From assembly GCA_017557505.1 (NCBI GenBank), contig JAFYYP010000026.1:62001-126000 (forward strand): a DNA stretch of 64,000 nt, read 5' to 3'. Within the stretch, counting starts at the first letter, position 1, and each line of letters starts with the position of its first letter. The position numbers and the translations under genes are program-made. Below the pieces are notes generated by a model, which was not told the DNA's origin, did not search any database, and saw nothing but the letters and a program-made list of their open reading frames with translations. This document shows positions 50,584-59,635 of the stretch, piece after piece. Origin of the DNA: Bacillota bacterium. Lineage in GTDB: Bacteria; Bacillota; Clostridia; Peptostreptococcales; Anaerovoracaceae.

Positions 50584-51857
50584 GTACGAAGATCAGGGAT
50601 CTGAAGGCCCGGGCGCTGATCGACTGCAAGGGCAAACCGCTGCTCGAGGTGGACGTGATCACCGAAGATGGCGTCGTAGGGCGGGCAGCTTCTCCCTCCG
50701 GGATCTCCGCGGGAGAACACGAGGCGTTCGTGCTGCGCGACGGCGACCCGTCCTGGTATAACGGCAACGGGGTGTTCAGAGCGGTCGAAATGGCGCAGCA
50801 GGTCGTTCTGCCGAAGATCATCGGGTTGGACGTTTTGGATCAGCAAGGCCTTGATGAAGTTCTGATCGAACTGGATGGTACGCCGAACAAGTCGCATCTC
50901 GGCGGCAACGTCACGAACAGCATATCGCTGGCGGCGATGCGGGCAGGCTGCGCTATCCTGCACGTGCCGCAGTACCGTTATCTGAACCCGGGCGAGATCC
51001 GCACCGTTCCTCTGCCGACGTCCGACATGTTCGCGGGCGGCAGCTATGAAGAAAACACCATGCCGGTGCAGGAAGTGACGATCGTACCGTATAAGGCTGC
51101 GTCGATCACGGAAGCGGCGGACATCCTGTGCCGCACGTACGCGAAACTGCCTGAGGTCATCCGCGAGTTTCAGAACGGCCGGCGGCCCGAGATCGGCGCC
51201 ATGTCCGAATACATTGCGCCTTCGACCGACTTCATGGACTGCCTGGCGATTCTGAAGGAGACCGCGATGCGCTGCGGCTGCGAAGATAAGATCGCTTACC
51301 ATCTGGACTGCGCGTTCAGCGAGATCTACGACGCGGAAAGAGGCACGTACCGCTACTGCGGCCGCGAAGTGGACCTCGACGAGCTGATCGGCATCTTAAA
51401 ACCGGCGACCGAAAAGTACGACATCCTCTATCTGGAAGACCCGGTGGACGAAAACGACTGGGACGGCTGGGTGAAGATGGCCAAAGCGCTGCCGCGTACG
51501 ACGCTGTGCGGCGACGATCTTACTGTCACGAACATAGAATATATTAAAAAGGCGCTTGAACTGGGTGCTTGCGGAGCGTTCGTGTTCAAGCCCAACCAGG
51601 TCGGTACGGTGACCGAAGCCATGGCTGCGCAGAAGTACGCGGTGGACCACGGCATGTTCTCCATTCCGTCCATCCGGGCGGGCGGCGTCTCCGACGACCC
51701 GGTGGCAGACATGGGCACAGCGGGCGGCGCTGCGGCGGTCAAACTGGGACCGCCCAAATTCGGCCACGCCGTGCACATCGTCAATTCGCTGCTGCGGGCG
51801 GAAAGCGAGCTGCCCGGGGCGAAGCCTTTTGATTTTACGGGGTTTGTGAAGTTTTAA
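50580..51857 (+). CDS. Enolase paralogue with altered active-site loop
   Basis: A 425-residue enolase-family protein. The N-terminal loop PSGISAGEHEAFVLRDGD is nearly canonical (PSGASTGxxEAxELRDGD). 'YLEDPVDENDWDGW' and 'LCGDDLTVTN' match the metal-site segments, and 'FKPNQVGT' holds the catalytic Lys. The SHRSGETED loop is replaced by 'SIRAGGVSDDP', so the conserved His is missing, and IKTGS is 'VKLGP'. A modified dehydration substrate, or another role, is possible. Start ATGA overlaps the kinase stop. Confidence 0.85.
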   Translation: MSTKIRDLKARALIDCKGKPLLEVDVITEDGVVGRAASPSGISAGEHEAFVLRDGDPSWYNGNGVFRAVEMAQQVVLPKIIGLDVLDQQGLDEVLIELDGTPNKSHLGGNVTNSISLAAMRAGCAILHVPQYRYLNPGEIRTVPLPTSDMFAGGSYEENTMPVQEVTIVPYKAASITEAADILCRTYAKLPEVIREFQNGRRPEIGAMSEYIAPSTDFMDCLAILKETAMRCGCEDKIAYHLDCAFSEIYDAERGTYRYCGREVDLDELIGILKPATEKYDILYLEDPVDENDWDGWVKMAKALPRTTLCGDDLTVTNIEYIKKALELGACGAFVFKPNQVGTVTEAMAAQKYAVDHGMFSIPSIRAGGVSDDPVADMGTAGGAAAVKLGPPKFGHAVHIVNSLLRAESELPGAKPFDFTGFVKF

Positions 51858-51859
51858 AA

Positions 51860-53071
51860 ATGATGAACCGATTCGAACCGGAATATTATACGAGCCGCCT
51901 GATCGTCGATCTGGACAGGCTCGTCGAGAACTATAGAAAAACGCTCGAGGCAGCGGGCCAGGAGCTCATCCCTGTCGTAAAGGGCAACGCGTACGGATTC
52001 GGCATCCGCGAGGTCACGGAATGCCTGGTGAAGGACTGCGGCGCGAAGATCATCGCCGTATCGCGACTGTCGGAAGCGCTGGAGATCGAGGACATCTGCA
52101 GGCCGGATGCGGACCTTCTCGTTCTGATGCCCTTGCGGGAAAAGCAGCTCGAAGCAGCCGTCGCAAACGACTTCCAGTTCGCAATCTGCTCGGAAGAAGA
52201 CGCAGAGCTGGCAAGCGAAGAAGCGGCCCGCCAGGGCAAAGAAAGGGTTCGCGTGCAGATCAAGATCGAGACCGGGCTGAACCGTTTCGGAGTAAAGCCG
52301 GGCAAGCCGCTGGAAAAACTGCTGGACAAGGTAAAAGCCCTTGGAAACCTTGCGATCACAGGCGTCTACACGCACTTCGCCAGTTCTGACGAGGCGAGTG
52401 GCCCGGAAGGAAATGATTTCACGCGGGAGCAGTTTGCGCGGTTCAAAGACGCGGTCTACCAGGTAAAGGCACGCGGTTTTTCGCCGCAGTACATCCATTG
52501 CGCCAATACCGGCGGTATTCTCTGGCTGAAAGAAACACGGGAGATCTGCACGCATGCGCGCAACATCAGCCTCATATACGGCTATTCGTATATGGAAGGC
52601 GACTGGAATCCGCTGGGGGTGAAGGAGGTCGCGACGCTGCGCTGCCGGATCACGAACCTGAAGACGGTCGAGCCGGGGGAAACGGTGGGATACGGCCGCT
52701 CGTTCCTTGCCAAGCGCGAGACGAAACTGGCGCTGATCAGTTTCGGCTACGGCGACGGCTATCCGCGGGATCTGGCGGTAAAGAAGGGCGGAAAGGTATT
52801 GGTCTGCGGCGTAAAATGCCCGCTGGTCTTCATGTGCATGGATACTGCCATGGTGGACGTTACCGGCGTGGATTGCGAAGTCGGAGACGAAGTGACGATC
52901 TTCGGCGAGGACGGACGTGGAAACGAGATCTCGCTGATGAAGGAGACCCGTTATCTGATGGGTGAGACGGTCTGTGTGCTGCTGACGCACATCACCGACC
53001 GCGTTGCGCGGATCTACGTCAAGGACGGGAAGGAATATATACCCTCTGTGGTTGAGAGATGCAATGGATAA
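51860..53071 (+). CDS. Alanine racemase-family PLP enzyme (first of two)
   Basis: A 403-residue fold-III PLP racemase. The PLP lysine is in VVKGNAYGFG, the second-base Tyr in VGYGRSFLA, and 'VFMCMDTAMVDV' in the C-terminal domain. It lacks a good SD and starts 3 bases after the enolase-like stop, so translation is probably coupled. It has a 'KGNAYGFG' rather than KANAYGHG signature. It may racemise alanine or another amino acid (Ser, Lys, Glu relatives exist). Confidence 0.87.
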   Translation: MMNRFEPEYYTSRLIVDLDRLVENYRKTLEAAGQELIPVVKGNAYGFGIREVTECLVKDCGAKIIAVSRLSEALEIEDICRPDADLLVLMPLREKQLEAAVANDFQFAICSEEDAELASEEAARQGKERVRVQIKIETGLNRFGVKPGKPLEKLLDKVKALGNLAITGVYTHFASSDEASGPEGNDFTREQFARFKDAVYQVKARGFSPQYIHCANTGGILWLKETREICTHARNISLIYGYSYMEGDWNPLGVKEVATLRCRITNLKTVEPGETVGYGRSFLAKRETKLALISFGYGDGYPRDLAVKKGGKVLVCGVKCPLVFMCMDTAMVDVTGVDCEVGDEVTIFGEDGRGNEISLMKETRYLMGETVCVLLTHITDRVARIYVKDGKEYIPSVVERCNG

Positions 53072-54506
53072 ACGGATCCAAAACGAAGAACTGAAAAAGA
53101 AGATCTGCTCCGCAGCAGAAGCGGCAGCTTTCGTGACGTGCGGCAGCACGGTCGGGGTCAGCGGCTTTACGTCCGCAGGATACCCGAAGCTCGTGCCCGG
53201 CGCGCTGGCGGAAAGGGCAGAGGCCGGCGAAGACCTGCGTCTGACCGTCATCTCCGGCGCGTCCGTCGGCGACGAGCTGGACGGACGGCTGGCGAGGAGC
53301 GGAGCCATGGCAAGGCGTTATCCCTACCAGAGCAACAAGGACCTGCGCGCGGCGATCAACGAAGGCCGCATCGCCTATGCGGATATCCATCTGGGTCAGC
53401 TGCCGGGTCTTGTGAAGAACGGCGTGCTCGGGCCCGTCGATACGGCCATCATCGAGGCTTCGGCCATCCTGGCGAACGGCAGCATCGTGCCGACCATGTG
53501 CGTCGGCAGTTCCGATACGCTGGTGCAGTGCGCCAGGCAGGTGATCGTGGAGCTGAATACGGCCGTGCCCGATCTGATCGGCCTGCACGATATCTACACA
53601 CCTTTGCTGCCTCCCGATACGAAGCCCATCCCCATCGTAAAGCCGTCGGACCGCATCGGATGCGCATCTATCCCCTGCGATCCTGAAAAGATCTGCGCCA
53701 TCGTTTTGTCCGAAACGCCCGATGCGGGCGGCCCCGGCACCTCTCCCGACGAAGTGACGACGCGCATTGCGGAAAACCTCGTCGCTTTCCTTTTGGCAGA
53801 GCAGAAAGCCGGCAGACTTTCAGATCCGCTGCCCCCGCTGCAGTCCGGCGTGGGCGGTATCGGCAACGCCATCCTGTCCGTGCTGGCGGGTTCCGGCATG
53901 AAGGGTCTGAACCTGTATTCCGAAGTGCTGCAGTCCGCTGTTCTGGATATGATCGACAGCGGCACCGTCGCGTTCGCCTCGGGTTCTGCGCTGTCGTTCA
54001 CGCCGGCGTATCAGCAGAAATTCTACGAAGGCTTTGAACGCTACAAAAAGCAGATCGTTCTGCGTCCGCAGGAGATCAGCAATTCCGCGGAAGTCATCCG
54101 GCGCCTGGGCGTGATCGCGATCAATACCGCGATCGAAGCGGATCTTTCGGGCAACGTCAATTCGACGCACATCGGCGGCGACCGGCTGATGAACGGCATC
54201 GGCGGTTCGGGCGATTATGCCCGCAACGCGGGGCTGACCATCTTCGTTACGCCTGCGACCGCAAAGAACGGCGAGCTTTCCTGCATCGTGCCGTCCGTCT
54301 CCCACGTGGACCACACGGAACACGACACGGACGTCATCATCACCGAATACGGCGCGGCGGATCTTCGCGGAAAGACCGCTTACGAGCGGGCAGATCTTTT
54401 GATCGAGACCTGCGCGGCGCCTGCCTTCCGGCCGCAGCTGCGAGCTTACATGGAACGCGTAAAAAAAGAATGCCGCTTCCATCACGGCATTCCGGTATTG
54501 AAATAG
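53064..54506 (+). CDS. Acetyl-CoA hydrolase / CoA-transferase family protein
   Basis: A 480-residue class I CoA-transferase of the Ach1/succinyl-CoA:acetate type. Signatures: 'QSGVGGIGNAILSVLAGSG' and LNLYSEVLQSAV, where the Glu forms the CoA-thioester intermediate; 'HIGGDRLMNGIGGSGDYARNA' (in part) and 'VSHVDHTEHDTDVIITEYG' (in part). It swaps CoA between acetyl-CoA or another acyl-CoA and a carboxylate. The start at 53064 overlaps the racemase stop by 8 bases. It is the end of the citC-to-CoA-transferase operon. Confidence 0.9.
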   Translation: MDKRIQNEELKKKICSAAEAAAFVTCGSTVGVSGFTSAGYPKLVPGALAERAEAGEDLRLTVISGASVGDELDGRLARSGAMARRYPYQSNKDLRAAINEGRIAYADIHLGQLPGLVKNGVLGPVDTAIIEASAILANGSIVPTMCVGSSDTLVQCARQVIVELNTAVPDLIGLHDIYTPLLPPDTKPIPIVKPSDRIGCASIPCDPEKICAIVLSETPDAGGPGTSPDEVTTRIAENLVAFLLAEQKAGRLSDPLPPLQSGVGGIGNAILSVLAGSGMKGLNLYSEVLQSAVLDMIDSGTVAFASGSALSFTPAYQQKFYEGFERYKKQIVLRPQEISNSAEVIRRLGVIAINTAIEADLSGNVNSTHIGGDRLMNGIGGSGDYARNAGLTIFVTPATAKNGELSCIVPSVSHVDHTEHDTDVIITEYGAADLRGKTAYERADLLIETCAAPAFRPQLRAYMERVKKECRFHHGIPVLK

Positions 54507-54517
54507 TCTGTTTTCGG

Positions 54518-54543
54518 GCAGCGCCTCCGGGCGCTGCTTTTTT
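54518..54543. terminator. Intrinsic terminator
   Basis: An 8-bp GCAGCGCC/GGCGCTGC stem (54518-54525 with 54530-54537), TCCG loop and a T6 run that overlaps the stop codon of the opposing racemase gene. Confidence 0.9.
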
Positions 54544-55678
54544 ATTTGTAGATCCTTTTGACCCGGTTCGTGAGCAGGCAGGTCGGCTCGACGTTGATGG
54601 TCGGGATCAGATTCGTCAGCTGTTCGAGGGTCATGCCGCCTTTGCCGTACAGAATGACTTCGTCGCCCCGGTGCACGTCCTTGCCCGTGACGTCGAACAT
54701 GCACATGTCCATGCAGACGCGGCCGATCTGCATGCACTTCTGTCCGTTGATGACTGCCCAGGCGCCTTTGTTGCTGACGCCCCGCGGATACGAATCCGCG
54801 TAACCTGCGGCGACGACCGCGATGGTCATGTCGGTAGGCGCCTCGTAGGTCAGGCCGTAACTAACCAAAGCGCCTTTGGGGATGTCCTTCACCTGCGCCA
54901 CGTGGGTCTTGAACGTCAGGACCGGCGTGATGCCTTCGATGTCTTCTTCCTCGTTCTTCGGGTTGAATCCGTACAGCGCCGCGCCCGCGCGCACCATGTC
55001 GAAGCGGCAGTCCGGATGATACAGGATGGCTGCGCTGTTGCTGGTGTGCTTCGTGATGTCACGGGTGAATCCGAGCTTCTCCATCTCGTCGAGTACAGCG
55101 CAGAAGTTGCTGCGCTGCCACTCGGTGAAGTCGTCGCGGTCGGGCACGTCCGCCACGGCGAAGTGCGTGAAGATTCCGGTGATCTTCAGGTTCGGCAGTT
55201 TATCGATGCGGCAGACTGCTTCCGCCGCCTTTTTATGATCTTTGTGCGCGAAGATGCCGGTGCGGGTCATGCCCGTATCGAGCTTGATATGCACTTCGAG
55301 CGGTTCGCCGAGGCCTCTGCAGGCGTCGTTCAGCTCGTTCGCATACTCTTCGTCTAAGATACTCTGAATGAGCCCGTAGCGGACCAGATCGCCCGCGAGC
55401 GCGGCGGGAGTCCAGCCCAGCACGAGGATGGGCTTCGTGATGCCCGCTTCCCGCAGTTCGATGGCTTCGGCCATGGCCGCGGTGGCATAGGCGTCCGCGC
55501 CTGCTTCCTGCAGCGCCAGCCCGACGGGAACGGCGCCGTGTCCGTGGGCATTCCCCTTGATGACGCACATCACTTTGCGTCCGCCGGCGCGCTCTTTGCA
55601 CGTGCGGAAATTGTTCTTCATTGCGGTCAGGTCGATCTCTGCCCAGGTACGGGGCGCAAGGTTGATATCGGTCGTCAT
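54542..55678 (-). CDS. alr: Alanine racemase (second)
   Basis: A 378-residue fold-III alanine racemase of normal length. The PLP lysine segment reads VIKGNAHGHG, with His in place of the usual phosphate-contacting Tyr of NAYGHG. The second-base Tyr is in VSYGLTYEAP, and the C-terminus has QIGRVCMDMCMFDV. It makes D-alanine for the cell wall or uses D-alanine as carbon source. AAAGGAGG lies 7 bases before the ATG. It is more canonical than the paralogue 1.5 kb away on the other strand. Confidence 0.92.
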   Translation of the reverse strand: MTTDINLAPRTWAEIDLTAMKNNFRTCKERAGGRKVMCVIKGNAHGHGAVPVGLALQEAGADAYATAAMAEAIELREAGITKPILVLGWTPAALAGDLVRYGLIQSILDEEYANELNDACRGLGEPLEVHIKLDTGMTRTGIFAHKDHKKAAEAVCRIDKLPNLKITGIFTHFAVADVPDRDDFTEWQRSNFCAVLDEMEKLGFTRDITKHTSNSAAILYHPDCRFDMVRAGAALYGFNPKNEEEDIEGITPVLTFKTHVAQVKDIPKGALVSYGLTYEAPTDMTIAVVAAGYADSYPRGVSNKGAWAVINGQKCMQIGRVCMDMCMFDVTGKDVHRGDEVILYGKGGMTLEQLTNLIPTINVEPTCLLTNRVKRIYK

Positions 55679-55710
55679 GGGGGTGCCTCCTTTGGTTCGT
55701 CTCTTCAATA

Positions 55711-55764
55711 ATTTTAACACTTTTGCAAAGCGGCACGCAATGCAGAGCCCGAATAAGGTATAAT
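55711..55764. promoter_or_regulatory. Divergent promoters of alr and the PhzF-like gene
   Basis: Minus strand: TTGCGT (55735-55740), 18 bases, TAAAAT (55711-55716). Plus strand: a clear TATAAT at 55759-55764 with a poor -35. Confidence 0.5.
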
Positions 55765-55806
55765 CTAAAGTAAATATTGCTGCTTGAACATTTTCAGGAG
55801 GACACC

Positions 55807-56604
55807 ATGAAATATTATATCGTAGACGCGTTTGCCGAAAAGCTGTTCGCGGGCAACCAGGCCGGCGTGTGCGTGCTGGAGGAGCCGATCGACGCTGCCC
55901 TGATGCAGGACATCGCGATCGAGAACAACTTCTCCGAAACGGCTTTTCTTGTGAATAAGGGACCCGGCCGGTACGACCTGCGCTGGTTCACGCCGGGCGG
56001 GGAGATCGATTTCTGCGGCCATGCGACGATGGGCTCGGCTTTCGTCGTCAAGAACTTCCTGGAGCCGGAACTTTCCGAGGTGCACTTCGACGCCATGTGC
56101 GGCGAACTCATCGTGCGCTACGAAGGCGATCTGCAGATCATGAACGCACCCAGATGGGTAGGCGAAAAGAAAGCGGTAGCCGCGGATTGGGAAGAGCGGC
56201 TCGGCATCAAGATCTTAGACTGTTTCAAGACACGCGATACCGTCATCGTAACAGACGACGTGGAAAAGGTGAGGGCGATGCATCCCGCCGGCGATCTGAT
56301 CGACGAGATCGATCCCGAGTGGTGCGTCATCGTGACGGCAGCGGCCGAAGGCAGCAAAGAAGACTGCGATTTCGTATGCCGCGTGTTCTGCCTGCCCGAT
56401 TCCATCTACGAGGATCCCGTGACAGGTTCCGCGCATTCCTCGCTCATCCCGTACTGGGCTGAGAAGCTGGGCAAGGCCCATCTCGTGAGCCACCAGATCT
56501 CAAGAAGAGGCGGCGTGCTGGTCTGCGACGACCTGAAGGATTCTGACCGCGTTGAGATGGCCGGTAAGTGCGTCTGCTATCTGCAGGGCGAACTGCAGCT
56601 TTAG
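55807..56604 (+). CDS. PhzF-family isomerase
   Basis: A 265-residue protein of the PhzF/DapF fold: 'FAGNQAGVCVL', the catalytic Glu in NNFSETAFLV (about residue 45), 'WFTPGGEIDFCGHATMGSA' (in part) and EDPVTGSAHSSL. Family members isomerise or epimerise small carboxylic acids by proton shuttling. AGGAGG precedes the ATG. It converges with the GntR regulator, with a 4-base overlap of the 3' ends. The function in this organism is unknown. Confidence 0.88.
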   Translation: MKYYIVDAFAEKLFAGNQAGVCVLEEPIDAALMQDIAIENNFSETAFLVNKGPGRYDLRWFTPGGEIDFCGHATMGSAFVVKNFLEPELSEVHFDAMCGELIVRYEGDLQIMNAPRWVGEKKAVAADWEERLGIKILDCFKTRDTVIVTDDVEKVRAMHPAGDLIDEIDPEWCVIVTAAAEGSKEDCDFVCRVFCLPDSIYEDPVTGSAHSSLIPYWAEKLGKAHLVSHQISRRGGVLVCDDLKDSDRVEMAGKCVCYLQGELQL

Positions 56605-57572
56605 CGGCGCTTGCGTAGGGCAAGTTCCTTGACGCGCTGAGAAAGATATAACATGGAACCCGCATCCACCCGGTAGGCGATCTCGCAGACCGGGTGTTCT
56701 TTTGCGAATTCGTGCAGCAGATCCTCTTCTCTTTTCGTGCAGATCCGCATGATCCCGGCCGGAGCGACGACGATGTCAAGGTTGCGCAAAAAGACGGACA
56801 TGTCCGTTTCGTCGCCGCTGAGTTTGCGGAACACGAAGACCGTCTGGCTCGCATAGCGCGCCGCGGCGCCTTTTGCCAGCACGGCGAACCGTTCGCTTCC
56901 CGCGAAGATGCCCAGGCGCCCTTTGCCAAGGCGCGAGAGGACGGCGATGCTCTCCGGGGTCAGCTCCATGGCGGCTCCGAACGTTTTGTCTTCACCCAAA
57001 AGAGGTGCAATCTGTTCGTAATGGGTCAGCGACGTGACCGCCAGATCCGCGCTGGCGCTGACGCCTTCCGGCGAGTGCATGGTCTCGTACAGATCCTTGC
57101 GGAAGACTTCCGCCCCCTGCAGTTCGTACAGCGAGCGCACGAGCATGGACTGCGTCTCCGGGCAGCATTCCACTGCCGCGATGGAGACCAGCACTTCGCG
57201 CTGCAGTCTCTCGCGCATCTTCAGATCGAGAAAGATGTTGATTTCCGTGGGAGAAAACCGCAGGCCTTCCATCAGGTCCAGCATTTGATCGATGGCGGTC
57301 ATGGCTCTGTCCTTGCGGCTCTGGATCGTCTCTTCCTGCCACGACACGAACGTGCCTTTGCCGCGGGCTTTGCTGATCATGCCCGTCGCTTCCAGATCGT
57401 CGTAGGCGCGCTTAACGGTACCTTTGGCTAAGCCCAGTTTGCTTGCCAGCTGGCGCACCGTGGGGAGCTGGTGTCCGTATTCCAGCGTACCCCGCTTGAT
57501 CTCCCCGGTGATGGCGCTCGCTACCTGCCGGTAAATGGGGATATCCAGATTCTCATCTATTTTGATCTTCAA
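56601..57572 (-). CDS. GntR-family transcriptional regulator (YtrA-like DNA-binding domain)
   Basis: A 323-residue protein. I use the TTG at 57572, preceded by AGGTG at 8 bases; the longer frame upstream lacks an SD. The winged helix (about 5-75) has 'IPIYRQVASAITGEIKRGTL' and 'LPTVRQLASKLGLAKGTVKRAYDDLEATGMI'. The roughly 230-residue C-terminal part has a probable coiled or helical linker and then a TIM-less Rossmann-like domain unlike UTRA or aminotransferase domains, perhaps a new effector domain. The divergent location relative to glmS makes it the probable regulator of glutamate fermentation. Confidence 0.82.
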   Translation of the reverse strand: MKIKIDENLDIPIYRQVASAITGEIKRGTLEYGHQLPTVRQLASKLGLAKGTVKRAYDDLEATGMISKARGKGTFVSWQEETIQSRKDRAMTAIDQMLDLMEGLRFSPTEINIFLDLKMRERLQREVLVSIAAVECCPETQSMLVRSLYELQGAEVFRKDLYETMHSPEGVSASADLAVTSLTHYEQIAPLLGEDKTFGAAMELTPESIAVLSRLGKGRLGIFAGSERFAVLAKGAAARYASQTVFVFRKLSGDETDMSVFLRNLDIVVAPAGIMRICTKREEDLLHEFAKEHPVCEIAYRVDAGSMLYLSQRVKELALRKRR

Positions 57573-57601
57573 GACCGCGTCACCTCGTTTCGAAAACGGG
57601 A

Positions 57602-57618
57602 ATTGTATCAGGTACAAT
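57602..57618. promoter_or_regulatory. Palindromic operator candidate ATTGTA-N5-TACAAT
   Basis: ATTGTA (57602-57607) and TACAAT (57613-57618) form a perfect inverted repeat 30 bases upstream of the GntR start. TACAAT on either strand can serve as a -10 element, so binding there would block promoters in both directions. A loosely similar sequence, TTGGTATAGAACAA, lies near 57740 before glmS. Confidence 0.62.
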
Positions 57619-57648
57619 GGTTTCAATTCTGCCCCTGACCCCTGATGA

Positions 57649-57695
57649 TTTCGGCGCAAGCGCAAAAAACTGCGAAAAAGCCGAAAGTTTTTGCG
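57649..57695 (+). promoter_or_regulatory. Two mutually exclusive hairpins in the gntR-glmS gap
   Basis: Hairpin 1: TTTCGGC (57649-57655) with GCCGAAA (57680-57686). Hairpin 2: CGCAAAAAACT (57661-57671) with AGTTTTTGCG (57686-57695), one bulge. The right arm of hairpin 1 lies in the loop and arm of hairpin 2, so they compete. No U-run terminator or B12-box is visible. Confidence 0.4.
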
Positions 57696-57799
57696 GGTAT
57701 AGGCCATTCTTCCCGTTGCAACTTATTATATATCAATTTAAACTTTTGGTATAGAACAATTCGACTTTTCTGAAGGAACAAACAGAGGTGGAAAGAATT

Positions 57800-58213
57800 A
57801 TGGAAAAGAAAACACTGGTACTCGGCGTGATCGGGGCTGACGTTCACGCTGTAGGCGTCTCGATCTTGAACCGTGCATTTCTGGATGCGGGGTTCGACGT
57901 GGTCAACCTGGGCGTCATGGTCAGCCAGGAGGAGTTCATCTCCGCAGCCATTGAAACCGGCGCGGACGCCATCATGGTCTCTTCCCTCTACGGCCAGGGC
58001 GAACTCGACTGCCGCGGCCTGAGAGAAAAGTGTGACGAAGCCGGCCTGAAGGGCATCCTGCTCTACGTCGGCGGCAACATCGTCATCGGCAAGCATGAAT
58101 TCTCCGAAGTGGAACAGCGCTTCAAGGCGATGGGCTTCGACAGAGCCTTCCCGCCCGGAACGGATCCGCAGACCACGATCGATTGCCTGAAAGAAGACTT
58201 TCACTTAGAGTAA
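57800..58213 (+). CDS. glmS: Glutamate mutase sigma (small, B12-binding) subunit
   Basis: A 137-residue cobalamin-binding protein of the expected length. DVHAVG (D14, H16, G19) is the base-off/His-on DxHxxG motif, followed by [13 protein letters not shown] and the GGNIVIG loop. With the epsilon subunit it rearranges L-glutamate to (2S,3S)-3-methylaspartate. The ATG at 57800 is preceded by GAGGTGG. It is the first gene of the fermentation operon (S-L-E-mal order as in Clostridium tetanomorphum). Confidence 0.96.
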   Translation: MEKKTLVLGVIGADVHAVGVSILNRAFLDAGFDVVNLGVMVSQEEFISAAIETGADAIMVSSLYGQGELDCRGLREKCDEAGLKGILLYVGGNIVIGKHEFSEVEQRFKAMGFDRAFPPGTDPQTTIDCLKEDFHLE

Positions 58214-58219
58214 ACCCCC

Positions 58220-59635
58220 ATGAGACCCGTACTTTTGATCGATTTCGGCAGCACCTACACGAAGGTGACCGCCGTAGATCTGGAAACTGAAGAACTGCTC
58301 GGCACCGCACAGTCCTGGACGACGATCAACACGGACATCGGCGAAGGCCTGGCCAAGGCGGTCGCGAACCTCGAGGCGAAGACCGGTCCGCTGAACTTCG
58401 AAGCGCGCTACGCGTGCTCTTCGGCAGCCGGAGGCCTGCGGATGATCACGAGCGGCCTGGTACCCGAACTGACGGCGGAAGCTGCCAAACAGGCGTCTTT
58501 AGGCGCCGGCGCCAAGATCCGCGGCGTCTACTCCTTCGAACTGACGGAGGACGACATCGAGGACATCGACGCGGAGCATCCGGACATCTTCCTACTCACC
58601 GGCGGAACGGACGGCGGCAACAAGGAATGCATCCTGCACAACGCGAAGATGCTGGCCACCTGCAAGACCGATTTTCCCATCGTCATCGCAGGCAACCGCA
58701 GCGTCGCCCGCACGTGCGCGAAGAAGCTCGAAGGACGCGAGGTCCACATCGTCGAGAACGTGATGCCCAAGTTCGGCGCCCTGAACATCAAACCGGCGCA
58801 GGACAAGATCCGCGAGATCTTCTTGAAACGCATCGTCGAAGCCAAGGGCTATACGAAGGCGCAGGAGCTGATCGACAACATCGCGATGCCCACGCCGTCG
58901 GCCATGATGCAGGCCATGCAGCTGCTCGCGGAAGGCTGCGAGAACGAGGCGGGAGAGCACGTCAGCGGCATCGGCGACCTCGTCGCTGTCGACGTAGGAG
59001 GCGCCACGACGGACATCTACTCCGTATGCGACGGCATGCCCCTCGCCGGTATGGACACCGTGTTCAAAGGACTGCCCGAACCCTACATCAAGCGGACCGT
59101 CGAAGGCGACATCGGCATGCGCTACAGCATCCACGGCATCGAAGAAGCCGTCGGGACAGGCTATATCGCACAGCTGTCCGGCATTCCCGAAGAACGCTGC
59201 CGCGAGCTGATCGACTTCCTGGGAAAGAACACGGAAGTCATCCCGGGCGGCGACAACGAAGCCGAGCTCGAAGCGCTGGATTTCGCCCTCGCGAGCGGCG
59301 CGATCAAGACCGCGGTCACCCGCCACGCAGGCAGGCTCGAGGAGTTCTACACCATGAACGGCCTCGCCTACATGCAGACCGGCAAGGACCTGCGGAACAT
59401 CCGCCAGATCATCGTAACGGGCGGGTCCCTCATCCACACGAAGAGGACCGGGAAGATCGCTTCCGCAGCCCTCTGGGATCCTCAGGATCCCTTCTCCCTC
59501 AAGCCGAAGCAGGCGGAAGTCTGGGTGGACAGAAGCTACATTCTGGCCGCGATGGGCCTGCTCTCCGCTTATTACCCGCAAACAGCCCTCAAGATCATGA
59601 AAAAGGAGCTTAAAAAGGATGGATATCAAGAATAA
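58220..59635 (+). CDS. glmL: Glutamate mutase-associated protein MutL/GlmL
   Basis: A 471-residue ASKHA-type ATPase: [15 protein letters not shown] at the N-terminus, a central '[12 protein letters not shown]', and '[17 protein letters not shown]' as phosphate-2 segment. GlmL proteins are always found between the two mutase subunits and are thought to act as a chaperone or reactivase for the B12 enzyme. Length is typical. The ribosome site is weak, and it starts 6 bases after glmS, so translation is likely coupled; its 3' end overlaps glmE by 17 bases. Confidence 0.94.
   Translation: MRPVLLIDFGSTYTKVTAVDLETEELLGTAQSWTTINTDIGEGLAKAVANLEAKTGPLNFEARYACSSAAGGLRMITSGLVPELTAEAAKQASLGAGAKIRGVYSFELTEDDIEDIDAEHPDIFLLTGGTDGGNKECILHNAKMLATCKTDFPIVIAGNRSVARTCAKKLEGREVHIVENVMPKFGALNIKPAQDKIREIFLKRIVEAKGYTKAQELIDNIAMPTPSAMMQAMQLLAEGCENEAGEHVSGIGDLVAVDVGGATTDIYSVCDGMPLAGMDTVFKGLPEPYIKRTVEGDIGMRYSIHGIEEAVGTGYIAQLSGIPEERCRELIDFLGKNTEVIPGGDNEAELEALDFALASGAIKTAVTRHAGRLEEFYTMNGLAYMQTGKDLRNIRQIIVTGGSLIHTKRTGKIASAALWDPQDPFSLKPKQAEVWVDRSYILAAMGLLSAYYPQTALKIMKKELKKDGYQE

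Noticed and set aside
57573..57799. Cobalamin riboswitch ahead of glmS
   Set aside because: No B12-box (GCCACTG-type) or long multi-stem architecture is visible in the 227-base gap.
58220..59635. HgdC-type activator for the 2-hydroxyacyl-CoA dehydratase subunits
   Set aside because: It is an ASKHA ATPase but lies between glmS and glmE, has GlmL length and shows no Fe-S cysteine pair of activators.
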